Shown: positions 17,330 to 25,208 of the stretch, piece by piece | Layout of the letters: each line of letters begins with the position of its first letter | How positions within the stretch are numbered: position 1 is the stretch's first letter | Source: Streptomyces sp. MBT53 | GTDB taxonomy: Bacteria; Actinomycetota; Actinomycetes; Streptomycetales; Streptomycetaceae | DNA: 64,000 bases | Assembly (NCBI RefSeq): GCF_016654115.1 | Contig: NZ_JAEQAZ010000010.1 | Span: forward strand, 1 to 64,000 | Direction of reading: 5' to 3' | Position numbers and translations under genes: made by a program | Notes under the pieces: model-generated | Told to the model about the DNA's origin: nothing | Seen by the model: only the letters and a program-made list of their open reading frames with translations | Databases searched by the model: none

Positions 17330-18898
17330 TCAGAGCGGGATGTTGCCGTGCCGCCGCTCCGGCATCGGGGCGCGCTTGCCCCGCAACGCGCGCAGCGCCC
17401 GGCCGACATGGGCGCGGGTGTCGCGCGGCGCGATGACGTCGTCGACGTACCCTCGCTCGGCGGCGAGGTACGGAGTCCCGTGCGTGGCCTCGTAGGTGGC
17501 GACCAGGTCGGCCCGCAGCGCCTCCGGGTCGTCGGCCGCGGCGAGTTCACGCCGGTGCAGCACGCCCACGGCGCCCTCCGCGCCCATGACGGCGATCCGC
17601 GCGGTCGGCCACGCGAGGTTGAGGTCGGCGCCGAGATGCTTGGAGCCCATCACCGCGTACCCGCCGCCGTACGCCTTGCGCACCACCACGGTGACCTTGG
17701 GGACGGTCGCCTCGGCGTACGCGTACAGGAGTTTGGCGCCACGTCGGATGATGCCGCCCCGCTCCTGGTGGACACCGGAGAGATAGCCGGGGACGTCGGC
17801 GAAGGTCAGCAGCGGGATGCCGAACGCGTCGCAGAACCGCACGAACCGCGCCGCCTTCTCGGAGGCGTCGATGTCGAGGACCCCCGCAGAGTGCAGCGGC
17901 TGGTTGGCGACGACCCCGACACTCGCCCCCTCGACGCGGGCCAGCGCACAGATGATGTTCGGCGCGAACAGCTCCTGGACATAAAGGAGTTCACCGTCGT
18001 CGACGACCGCGCGCAGGATGTCCCGCATGTCGTAGGCGTGACCGAGCCGGTCGGGCACGACCTCGTCGAGCGGGTCCCCGGCGGCGACGGCTCCGGGTGC
18101 GTACTCCGGGGGCCGCTCCAGGTTGTTGGCGGGAAGGTACGACAGCAGGTCGCGTACGGTGTCGAGCGCGTCCCCCTCGTCGGCGGCGAGGAAGTGGGCG
18201 TTGCCGTTCACGGAGTTGCTGGTGCGGGCGCCGCCCAGCTCCTCGGCGGTGGTGCGTTCGCCGGTCACCGCCTCGATGACGTCGGGACCGGTGACGAACA
18301 TGTGCGAGGCGCCGTCCACCATCACGGTGAAGTCGGTGATCGCGGGGGAGTAGGCGGCGCCGCCCGCGCAAGGGCCCAGGACGACGGAGATCTGCGGAAT
18401 CACCCCGGACGCCTTGACGTTCCGCCGCACCAACTCGGCATACAGCGCGAGGGAGTTGACGCCCTCCTGGATGCGGGCGCCCCCGGAGTCGTTGAGCCCC
18501 ACGACCGGACACCCGGTCTTCAGGGCGAGGTCCATGAGCGCCACGGTCTTCTCGCCGAAGGCCTCGCCCATGCTGCCGCCGAAGACCGTGGAGTCCTGCG
18601 CGAACACACAGACCGGCCGTCCGTCGACCGTGCCGTACCCGGTGACGACACCGTCTCCGTACGGCCGTTGGGCACCGTCCCCCACCGCTCTCGCCCGTAC
18701 GAACACACCGGTCTCCGCGAACGAGCCCGCGTCCAGCAGCCGTTCGACCCGCTGCCGCGCACCGAGCGCCCCGTGTCTTCTCGGCGCGCCCGTGACCACG
18801 GCCCGCGCCCGTCGCTCTTCCAGGTCGGCGATCCGTCCGGCGGTGCGGTCCGGCGCGGGTGTCACTGCCGTCAGGGATGTCGTCGCCTCTAGCGTCAC
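17330..18898 (-). CDS. accD: Acyl-CoA carboxylase beta subunit (carboxyltransferase, AccD/PccB family)
   Basis: Encodes 522 residues from GTG 18898, placed 5 nt after GGAGG; a GTG at 18904 overlaps that site. Both crotonase-like halves of the carboxyltransferase are present: LNDSGGARIQEG with the oxyanion segment GPCAGGAAYSP, and later ADVPGYLSG, RGGIIRRGAKLLYAYAEATV, AYGGGYAVMGSKHL, ending RRHGNIPL. It needs a biotinylated alpha subunit encoded elsewhere. As first gene of the ligase/PKS operon it probably makes the carboxyacyl-CoA extender, the job of AccD4 beside Pks13. By sequence alone it could equally be a general propionyl-CoA carboxylase subunit; the operon position is the argument. 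Confidence 0.9.
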   Translation of the reverse strand: MTLEATTSLTAVTPAPDRTAGRIADLEERRARAVVTGAPRRHGALGARQRVERLLDAGSFAETGVFVRARAVGDGAQRPYGDGVVTGYGTVDGRPVCVFAQDSTVFGGSMGEAFGEKTVALMDLALKTGCPVVGLNDSGGARIQEGVNSLALYAELVRRNVKASGVIPQISVVLGPCAGGAAYSPAITDFTVMVDGASHMFVTGPDVIEAVTGERTTAEELGGARTSNSVNGNAHFLAADEGDALDTVRDLLSYLPANNLERPPEYAPGAVAAGDPLDEVVPDRLGHAYDMRDILRAVVDDGELLYVQELFAPNIICALARVEGASVGVVANQPLHSAGVLDIDASEKAARFVRFCDAFGIPLLTFADVPGYLSGVHQERGGIIRRGAKLLYAYAEATVPKVTVVVRKAYGGGYAVMGSKHLGADLNLAWPTARIAVMGAEGAVGVLHRRELAAADDPEALRADLVATYEATHGTPYLAAERGYVDDVIAPRDTRAHVGRALRALRGKRAPMPERRHGNIPL

Positions 18899-19052
18899 AG
18901 CCACCTCCGAAGTGGTTCTCGAATATGGCAGCGATTCGGCGAGGGACCGGAGGATCGCCGTTCTGTTTGCGGGAGTTGAGTCCTGGGCGACGGAGGTTCG
19001 TCCTGAGGTGACAACGGATCGGCGAGGGGGCGGCAGGGGCTGGGGGGTTCCG

Positions 19053-19064
19053 TGGTCCAGACCA
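19053..19064. promoter_or_regulatory. dre/chitinase-type palindrome TGGTCCAGACCA
   Basis: A 12-bp palindrome with one central mismatch. It agrees at 11 of 12 positions with the DasR dre core TGGTCTAGACCA and at 11 of 12 with the 12-bp repeat TGGTCCAGACCT of Streptomyces chitinase promoters. It lies 48-59 bp before the GH28-like gene, next to a LacI-type operator. A sister site precedes the GH27 gene. Confidence 0.55.
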
Positions 19065-19081
19065 TTGTGTTGTCATGGCGA

Positions 19082-19095
19082 TGGAAACGTTGCCC
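19082..19095. promoter_or_regulatory. LacI-type operator 1 (TGGAAACGTTGCCC)
   Basis: Core GGAAACGTTGCC, 17-30 bp before the GH28-like start. It is one of five copies around this locus (also 23102-23115, 23170-23183, 28827-28840, 28947-28960), all in front of carbohydrate genes. The local LacI regulator (26575-27630) is the obvious binder. Confidence 0.75.
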
Positions 19096-19111
19096 TTCGG
19101 GAGGACACCGG

Positions 19112-20752
19112 ATGAGATCACCACTGACGCCGATCGCCGGAGCCGAGAGCCCCCTCCACCGCCGAGTCGCCCTCGCACTCACCGCACTCCTGCTAGGCGT
19201 GGCGGCACTACTGGGAACCCCACACCCCGCCCAGGCCGCGGCGGGATCGGTGTCGGCGTACCCGGTCCCGTCCGTCTACCCGGCGTCCACCGACTACAAG
19301 TTGACCGTCAACGGCACGTCCGTACCCGTCACCAAGTACACGGGCTACGACATCGCCCAACTCGCCCTGGGGACCGGCACCGCCACCATCTCGGTCACCA
19401 AGCTCAACAACACGGCCGTCGGCGCGTACAGCATCAGCCCGCAGAAGCTCGGCATCACCGGGACCGTCAGCGGGCCGACCCTCACCTTCACCGTCCAGAA
19501 CGACGAGTACCTGATCGTCAAGCTGGACGGCCGCCCCAACCTGGTCATCGCCGCCGACCCGGCCGAGAGGAACCGCCCGGCGACCGGCGGCACCGGCATC
19601 TTCAATGTGCAGAGCGCGCCCTACTCGGCCCAGCCGAACACCGGCACCTACACCACGACGGCCTTCCAGACCGCCCTCGACGACGCAGCCGCGTATGGCT
19701 CCACGAACGGCACCCAGGGCATCGTGTACGTCCCGGCCGGCGTCTACACCCTCGGCAACCTCTACCTGCGCAGCAACCTCGCGCTCTACCTCGCACCCGG
19801 CGCGGTCCTCCGCTACACGGGCGAGGCCGCCCACTATGTGGTGACCGGACACAAGAACTCCCAGGGCCGGGACCTGACTTGGTTCATCTCCACCCGGTAC
19901 TCCTCGACGAACATCAAGATCTACGGCCGCGGCATCATCGACGGCAACGGCCAGGCCGCGCTCGCGCCCGCAGACCTCGGCGTGAACCTCCTCGCCCCGA
20001 TCTACACGAGTGGCTTCACCGTCGACGGCATCACCTTCCGGGAGTCCAGCAGTTGGGCGGTCATCCCGCTGCGCTCCTCGGACCTGGCCTTCCGGAACAT
20101 CAAGCTGTTCAACAGGTTCGACATGGGCGAGAACGACGGCATCGACGTCATGGAGTCCACGAACGTCACCGTCGACCACACCATCGGCATCGGCCTCGAC
20201 GACCCGTTCAGCACCAAGACCTGGCCCGACGTCGCCGACATCTACAAGACGGTCCCCGGCACCGCCCGCCCCCTCGACAACGTCACCTTCAACGACCTTG
20301 TCTCCTGGACCTATTGCTACGGCGTCAAGGTCGGCCAGGGCGTCTATGAGCCGCAGAACAAGGTCACCTTCCAGCACGTCGTCGTCTACGACGCGGCCGT
20401 CGGCATCGGCGTCCACCACAAGTACGGCACGGCGGCCGCGACGAACCTCAAGTTCGACGACATCGACATCGAACGGCTCAGCTTCAGCAACGACGGCAAC
20501 CGCACCTGGCTCGCGCTGATGACCGGCAACACGGCGGGCATCGGCCCGGTCACCGGCGTCACGATCTCCAACGTCCGTGTGCGCAACGCCGGTACGACCG
20601 CGGCCCGCATCAACGGCCTTCCGGGCGCGCCCATTTCAGGCATCACCCTGAGCCACATAGTGATGCCGGGTACGACGACCGGGGCCACGACCCCGGCCCA
20701 ACTGAACCTCACCGACCTGTCGGACTACGACGGCCTGACGATCACGCCGTGA
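19112..20752 (+). CDS. Secreted GH28-like beta-helix glycosidase
   Basis: Encodes 546 residues from ATG 19112, after GGGAGG; a longer in-frame start would run through the operator. A signal peptide (about 1-41, HPAQAAA) is followed by a beta-sandwich domain (about 42-150) and a right-handed beta-helix. The helix shows ENDGIDV followed 21 and 22 residues later by LDD, the spacing of the catalytic D180/D201/D202 in GH28 polygalacturonases. The later GH28 GHG and RIK motifs are not evident, so polygalacturonase activity is uncertain. An N-terminal sandwich before the helix also recalls GH49 of the same clan. The LacI-type operator and dre-like site upstream place it in the alpha-mannan regulon; pectin may not be the substrate. 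Confidence 0.7.
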   Translation: MRSPLTPIAGAESPLHRRVALALTALLLGVAALLGTPHPAQAAAGSVSAYPVPSVYPASTDYKLTVNGTSVPVTKYTGYDIAQLALGTGTATISVTKLNNTAVGAYSISPQKLGITGTVSGPTLTFTVQNDEYLIVKLDGRPNLVIAADPAERNRPATGGTGIFNVQSAPYSAQPNTGTYTTTAFQTALDDAAAYGSTNGTQGIVYVPAGVYTLGNLYLRSNLALYLAPGAVLRYTGEAAHYVVTGHKNSQGRDLTWFISTRYSSTNIKIYGRGIIDGNGQAALAPADLGVNLLAPIYTSGFTVDGITFRESSSWAVIPLRSSDLAFRNIKLFNRFDMGENDGIDVMESTNVTVDHTIGIGLDDPFSTKTWPDVADIYKTVPGTARPLDNVTFNDLVSWTYCYGVKVGQGVYEPQNKVTFQHVVVYDAAVGIGVHHKYGTAAATNLKFDDIDIERLSFSNDGNRTWLALMTGNTAGIGPVTGVTISNVRVRNAGTTAARINGLPGAPISGITLSHIVMPGTTTGATTPAQLNLTDLSDYDGLTITP

Positions 20753-20764
20753 GGCCGACCGGGA

Positions 20765-21331
20765 TCAGCGCTGGCTGGCGGGCTTGCTGGGCAGTTCGGC
20801 GCGACTGCCCTTGCACGAGTAGACGATCTCCACCGAACCACCAGGGAGCGCACGCTGGCGTTCGAAGACCAGCCCGGTGTCGGGACTGAGCATGGGCGTC
20901 AGTTGCATCCCACCGCCGAACAGCATCGGCAGCACGACCAGTTGGAGGGTGTCGAGTGCGCCGAGGGCGTGGAACGTCCCGATCGTTCGCGGGCCCCCGA
21001 TGAGGTGGACATCGCCACCCCGGTTCGCCGAGCGGAGCTTCGCCAGCAGCCGCACCGGGTCACTGTCGGTGACGACATGGTCAGGGGTGCCGTCCGGACG
21101 GTGCGAGCCGAGGACGAACACGTCGAGGTCCGGCCACGGCCAGCGGTTGTTGGCGAGCGCGGGCTCGAAGGTGGTGCGGCCCATCAACGCCGCCTCGCAG
21201 CCTTCGAGGAACTCCCGGATCCCGTGGCTCTGACCGGAGACGAACGCGGGGTCGGCGCTCTGGGCGGGCCACCCGTTCGGCGTGGTCACATAGCCATCGG
21301 CACTCATGCCCAAACGGGCGTGGATCTGCAT
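20765..21331 (-). CDS. Dihydrofolate-reductase-like (RibD C-terminal) oxidoreductase
   Basis: Encodes 188 residues; GGAGAGATC directly precedes the ATG. The fold is that of the RibD C-terminal/DHFR family: MQIHARLGMSADGYV at the start, ALMGRTTFEPAL, VFVLGSHRPDG, GGDVHLIGGPRTIGTF and LVVLPMLFGGG. These proteins reduce small heterocyclic substrates with NADPH, but the substrates of most Streptomyces members are unknown. It is convergent with the GH28-like gene (12-bp gap) and has no evident link to sugar use. Confidence 0.8.
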   Translation of the reverse strand: MQIHARLGMSADGYVTTPNGWPAQSADPAFVSGQSHGIREFLEGCEAALMGRTTFEPALANNRWPWPDLDVFVLGSHRPDGTPDHVVTDSDPVRLLAKLRSANRGGDVHLIGGPRTIGTFHALGALDTLQLVVLPMLFGGGMQLTPMLSPDTGLVFERQRALPGGSVEIVYSCKGSRAELPSKPASQR

Positions 21332-21739
21332 GATCTCTCCTCGGGGCGTCCGGCGCCGGCCATACGGTCGGCAACCCGAACCTCTCGTCGACGAATGGAC
21401 AGTACTTGCTGATCACGGAGCCGCGGCCCCTCCGGATTCCCTCGCGGGTCGCGCCTTCACCCATACGTCGAACGGGGGATCCGCGGATCGACACGCCGCC
21501 TCGACCAAGATGCAGTTCATTTCGGTGGCGGCACGACAAGCGGGGCTGAGTACACAGCGGCGTACTCACCGGACGGCGGCGTGCTGACTGCTCGCGGCCC
21601 CCGAAGGGCCGGAGGGACCGGTCGTCGTGTCCAGGACCGGCCGCGTCACCGAGGGTGGCTGGGCCGGGTCACCGACTTGGTGCGACGCGACCGTGCTGGG
21701 GACGAGTAGGCGTCGGTCGGGCTCGATGCCTTCGCAGTT
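21332..21739. other. 408-bp gap with no recognisable gene
   Basis: Lies between the DHFR-like gene (transcribed leftward, so its promoter is here) and the end of the GH125 gene. Short open frames exist on both strands, but none has a credible ribosome site, codon pattern or homology I recognise. I see no tRNA-like or convincing terminator structure. Confidence 0.5.
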
Positions 21740-23116
21740 CTAGGGAGAGAGGAGCCCCCGAGCCCCCGGCAGCGCCCGTGGATGCACCGGAAACAGCTGC
21801 CGCACCCCCTCCCCGCACACCTCAAGCGCGAGCTCGCAGAACATCGCGTTGGCCCAGCCGAACCACTCCCGGGTGAAGCGGCCGGGGGCGTCGACATGGA
21901 AGCTCTCGTGCATCAAGCCGGTACCGGCGGTGGTGGCCGCCAGGATCTCCAGGGCCCGACCCGCCTCGCCCTCGTCCCCGGTAAGGCCGGCCGTGGCGAT
22001 CGCCAGCGGCCAGACATGCCGGTCGGGTGTGTGCGTGCTGCCGATTCCGGACGCGTAACTGCCGCTGAAGTACGAGGGGTTGGCCTCGGAGAGCGCGAAG
22101 CTCCGAGTCGCCCGGTACAGCGGGTCCTCCGGCGCGCACCAGCCGCTCAGCGGAAGGCTCAGCAGACTCGGCAGGTTCGCGTCGTCGCAGAGCAGTGCCG
22201 CCCCGAGGCCGTCCACCTCGTACGCGAGGACGGCGGACCTGTCGACCTCGGTCACCGCGTGCGCCAGGATCCCGGCGTCGATCTCGTCCGCCAACCGCCA
22301 TGATTCATGGGCCAGTTCGGTGTCGTCGAGAACCGCAGCGGCCAGCTCCGCCAGCCCGTGCAGGCTGGCCGACGCCAGCGCGTTGGCAGGCACCAGATAG
22401 CCGTGGACGCACGCGTCGTCGCTCGGCCGGAAGCCCGACCACGTCATACCGGTCCAACCCACCGGCGCGCCACGGCCGTTGAGCGGCAGACTGTCACCGG
22501 CGAACGGGCCGGACGGGCGGACGAACCCGTAGGGCGAGTCCCGTCCGTGGGACTGCTCCGCCCGCCACAGTCTTACGATCGTCCAGGCCGCGCGGTGGAA
22601 CGCCTCGTCGAGGTGATCCTCCCGGCCGGTCGCCCGCCGGATCGCGTACGCCAGCTGCAACGGCGCGCAGAGCGAGTCGAGTTCGTACTTGCGCTCCCAG
22701 ATCCAGTCGCCCGGAGCGGGCTGGTCGGAGGGTTCGCCGTGCGCGCCGGTCGGGCCGTCGTTGAAGGCGTTGGCGTACGGGTCCAGCAGTACGCAGCGGA
22801 TCTGCCGGCGCGAGACGGCGGCCAGGACGTCACCGACCGCCGGGTCCGTGGCCACCGCGAGGTAAGGGCGGACCTGTGCCGTGCTGTCGCGCAGCCACAT
22901 CGCCGGGATGTCACCGGTCTTGACGAACACCTCGGGGCCGTACGCCGACGCAGTGCCCCAACTCATCGACGTCGTCCACGTGTTGGTCAGACACCGCTCG
23001 ACGATGTCCGCCGCCGCACCGCCCCGCAGCCCGTCGGCCAGTCGCCGCCCGAGCGTGCTCAGCGACTCCGGAACTGCCCACACTGTTCCGGATGTTGACC
23101 CGGGAAACGTTACCAT
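21740..23116 (-). CDS. Cytoplasmic exo-alpha-1,6-mannosidase, GH125
   Basis: Encodes 458 residues from ATG 23116 (AGAGG 4 nt upstream). GTG 23083 is an alternative that would leave the operator outside the gene. GH125 marks: TGDIPAMWLRDSTAQVRPYL, LLDPYANAFNDGPTG, WERKYELDSLCAPLQLAYAI, WSGFRPSDDA and SYASGIGSTHTP. The family cleaves terminal alpha-1,6-mannose without a metal. It has no signal peptide, so it should act on imported mannan fragments. It diverges from a sugar ABC importer across a 151-bp gap with two LacI-type operators. With GH76 endo-mannanases outside the cell, it completes an alpha-1,6-mannan pathway. Confidence 0.87.
   Translation of the reverse strand: MVTFPGSTSGTVWAVPESLSTLGRRLADGLRGGAAADIVERCLTNTWTTSMSWGTASAYGPEVFVKTGDIPAMWLRDSTAQVRPYLAVATDPAVGDVLAAVSRRQIRCVLLDPYANAFNDGPTGAHGEPSDQPAPGDWIWERKYELDSLCAPLQLAYAIRRATGREDHLDEAFHRAAWTIVRLWRAEQSHGRDSPYGFVRPSGPFAGDSLPLNGRGAPVGWTGMTWSGFRPSDDACVHGYLVPANALASASLHGLAELAAAVLDDTELAHESWRLADEIDAGILAHAVTEVDRSAVLAYEVDGLGAALLCDDANLPSLLSLPLSGWCAPEDPLYRATRSFALSEANPSYFSGSYASGIGSTHTPDRHVWPLAIATAGLTGDEGEAGRALEILAATTAGTGLMHESFHVDAPGRFTREWFGWANAMFCELALEVCGEGVRQLFPVHPRALPGARGLLSP
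23102..23115. promoter_or_regulatory. LacI-type operator 2 (GGGAAACGTTACCA)
   Basis: Overlaps codons 1-5 of the GH125 gene if ATG 23116 is used, or lies just upstream if GTG 23083 is used. Its core GAAACGTTACC is shared with operator 3, 68 bp away, on the importer side. Confidence 0.7.
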
Positions 23117-23169
23117 CGCGCCTCTTGACTCCCTCATGTGGCGTGCGCCACGGTGTGATCGCCAGGGAA

Positions 23170-23183
23170 TGGAAACGTTACCT
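23170..23183. promoter_or_regulatory. LacI-type operator 3 (TGGAAACGTTACCT)
   Basis: Located 85-98 bp before the first permease gene. Together with operator 2 it occupies the divergent promoter region of the GH125 and importer genes. Confidence 0.75.
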
Positions 23184-23267
23184 TGCGGCGGTCGACGACC
23201 ACCAGACGGTCGGGTCGGCCCCGGTCCGGGTCTTCGTCAACTCCTCGGAGGAAGAAGGTGAGCGCGT

Positions 23268-24275
23268 GTGACAGCCGCTCCGCACCAAGAGACGAGAACC
23301 ACCGCACCACCCGTGGACCGACCGCCCGACCGGGGGAGCCCGGGGCGCTTCGGACGCCCCTGGCGACGGCGGCGCAGGCGGTCCTCGGACACCCTGGCCG
23401 CGTACGTGTTCCTGGCCCCGGCGCTCATCGGCTTCACAGCGTTCGTCGTCTACCCGCTGTTCCGGTCCGCCTACTTCGCGCTGACCAGCTACAACGGCCT
23501 GTCGGACCCGAAGTTCATCGGCCTCGACAACTTCCGCCGGATGTTCACCACCGACCCGTCCTTCTGGCCCTCGGTGCGCGCCACCCTGCTGCTCGTCGTC
23601 CTGTACGTGCCGCTGTCGCTGGCCATCGGACTGGCCCTGGCGGTGTTCTGCAACCAGCGGATGCGGGGCGTCAGCCTGCTGCGCACCCTGTGCTACCTGC
23701 CGGTCGTCCTGCCCGTGGTCGCCACGATCACGCTCTGGAAGTTCGTGTTCAACCCCCAAGTCGGCCTGGCCAACCAGGTGTTGAACTGGCTCCACCTGCC
23801 CACCAGCGAGTGGCTGTCCGGGGACAACTCGGCGATGCCGTCGATCGTGATCGTCATGCTGTGGAGCGTCGGCTCCACGATGATCATCTTCCTCGCCGCG
23901 CTCCAGGCGGTCCCCACCGAGCTGTACGAGGCGGCCAGACTCGACGGCGCAGGGCCCCGCACAGTGTTCTTCCGCATCACCCTGCCGCTGATCAGCCCGA
24001 TCATGCTGCTCCAGGTGGTCATGCAGATGGTGACGGCCCTCCAGGCGTTCAACCAGCCGAAGATCCTCTCGCCGGACAACCAGGGCGGACCCGGGTTCAG
24101 CACCAGGACGCTGATGCTGTCGATCTACAACAACGGCTTCCCCAAGCTCGGTCAGGTCTCCCAGTTCGGCTACGCCTCCGCCCAGGTGTGGGTGCTCTTT
24201 CTCGTCATCGTCGTCGTGATCGCCGCGACCGCCCGCTTCTCGTCGATTTGGACCTACAGTGACCACGTCTCCTGA
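23268..24275 (+). CDS. Sugar ABC transporter permease (MalF type)
   Basis: Encodes 335 residues from GTG 23268, with AAGG about 10 nt upstream. A disordered Arg/Pro-rich N-terminus (about 1-38) precedes six membrane segments, beginning YVFLAPALIGFTAFVVYPL. The cytoplasmic EAA loop, which contacts the ATPase, reads YEAARLDGAGPRTVFFRITLP. It is the first gene of an importer operon with the next two genes; no ATPase gene follows, as is usual for Streptomyces sugar importers that share MsiK. Context predicts alpha-1,6-manno-oligosaccharides as substrate; the sequence alone says only carbohydrate (CUT1). Confidence 0.92.
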   Translation: MTAAPHQETRTTAPPVDRPPDRGSPGRFGRPWRRRRRRSSDTLAAYVFLAPALIGFTAFVVYPLFRSAYFALTSYNGLSDPKFIGLDNFRRMFTTDPSFWPSVRATLLLVVLYVPLSLAIGLALAVFCNQRMRGVSLLRTLCYLPVVLPVVATITLWKFVFNPQVGLANQVLNWLHLPTSEWLSGDNSAMPSIVIVMLWSVGSTMIIFLAALQAVPTELYEAARLDGAGPRTVFFRITLPLISPIMLLQVVMQMVTALQAFNQPKILSPDNQGGPGFSTRTLMLSIYNNGFPKLGQVSQFGYASAQVWVLFLVIVVVIAATARFSSIWTYSDHVS

Positions 24276-25170
24276 CGTCACGAGGGCGCCGGCGACGGCG
24301 CCGAAGCCGGCCGCCCCGGCCAGGCCGCGTGGTCGGGCCGTACGCACGGCGTCCTGGTACGCCGTCGCGCTGCTGATCGCCTCGGTGATGATCGTGCCCA
24401 TCCTCTGGATGCTCACCGTCGCGCTCAAGGGCCCCTCGGCGGTCTTCGAGGTCCCGCCCCGGCTCCTGCCCCACGAGTTCCACTTCAGGAACTTCGTCGA
24501 CGGGCCGAAGGTCATCCACTTCCCGCGCCTGTTGCTCAACTCCCTTGTCATCACCGGCCTTTCGGTGATCGGCGGCGTGATGACCTCGATGATGGCGGGC
24601 TACGCCCTGGCCCGGCTGCGCTTCCCCGGCCGCAAGGTGTGGTTCTACGTCTTCGTCGGCAGCATGCTGCTGCCCCCGGTGATCGGCATCATCCCGCTGT
24701 TTCAGCTCTTCAAGGACATCGGCTGGTACGACACCTGGCTGCCGCTGATCGTCCCGGCCTTCCTCGGCGGCAATCCGCTCTTCATCTTCCTGGCCCGGCA
24801 GTACTTCCTGTCGATCCCGCACTCCATCGACGAGGCGGCCAAGGTCGACGGCGCGGGGCACGTCCGGATCTTCTTCAGCGTGATGCTGCCGATCACGAAG
24901 CCTGCCTGGATAACGATGTCAATCCTGGCCTTCCAGATGTCCTGGAACGACTACCTCAACCCATTGATCTACCTGTACTCGTCCCAGAAGTGGCCGCTGA
25001 GCGTCGGCATGGCCTCCTTCGTCACCCAGTTCGCAGGCCAGACCCCGGACTGGAACCTCTACATGGCCACCAACCTGCTCTACATGCTCCCCCCACTGGC
25101 CGTGTTCTTCGTCGCCCAGCGCTACTTCATCCAGGGCCTGAGCGCCCTGGGCACCGTCAACCAGCGCTGA
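24259..25170 (+). CDS. Sugar ABC transporter permease (MalG type)
   Basis: Encodes 303 residues from GTG 24259, overlapping the previous gene by 17 bp. A Pro/Ala-rich N-terminus precedes six membrane segments. The EAA loop reads IDEAAKVDGAGHVRIFFSVMLP, and the C-terminus ends with the typical RYFIQGLSALGTV. It pairs with the upstream permease to form the channel of a CUT1-family importer. Confidence 0.92.
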   Translation: MTTSPDVTRAPATAPKPAAPARPRGRAVRTASWYAVALLIASVMIVPILWMLTVALKGPSAVFEVPPRLLPHEFHFRNFVDGPKVIHFPRLLLNSLVITGLSVIGGVMTSMMAGYALARLRFPGRKVWFYVFVGSMLLPPVIGIIPLFQLFKDIGWYDTWLPLIVPAFLGGNPLFIFLARQYFLSIPHSIDEAAKVDGAGHVRIFFSVMLPITKPAWITMSILAFQMSWNDYLNPLIYLYSSQKWPLSVGMASFVTQFAGQTPDWNLYMATNLLYMLPPLAVFFVAQRYFIQGLSALGTVNQR

Positions 25171-25208
25171 ACCGCGCCCAGTTCCGACCCAGTTACCAGG
25201 AGGCCATG

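Noticed and set aside
15632..18892. A 1086-codon open frame on the plus strand across the FAAL and accD genes
   Set aside because: It runs antisense through two clear enzyme genes and the gap between them, and its Arg/Gly-rich sequence shows no domain.
19052..20752. A start at ATG 19052 for the GH28-like gene
   Set aside because: It would translate the palindrome and operator and hide the signal peptide; ATG 19112 follows GGGAGG.
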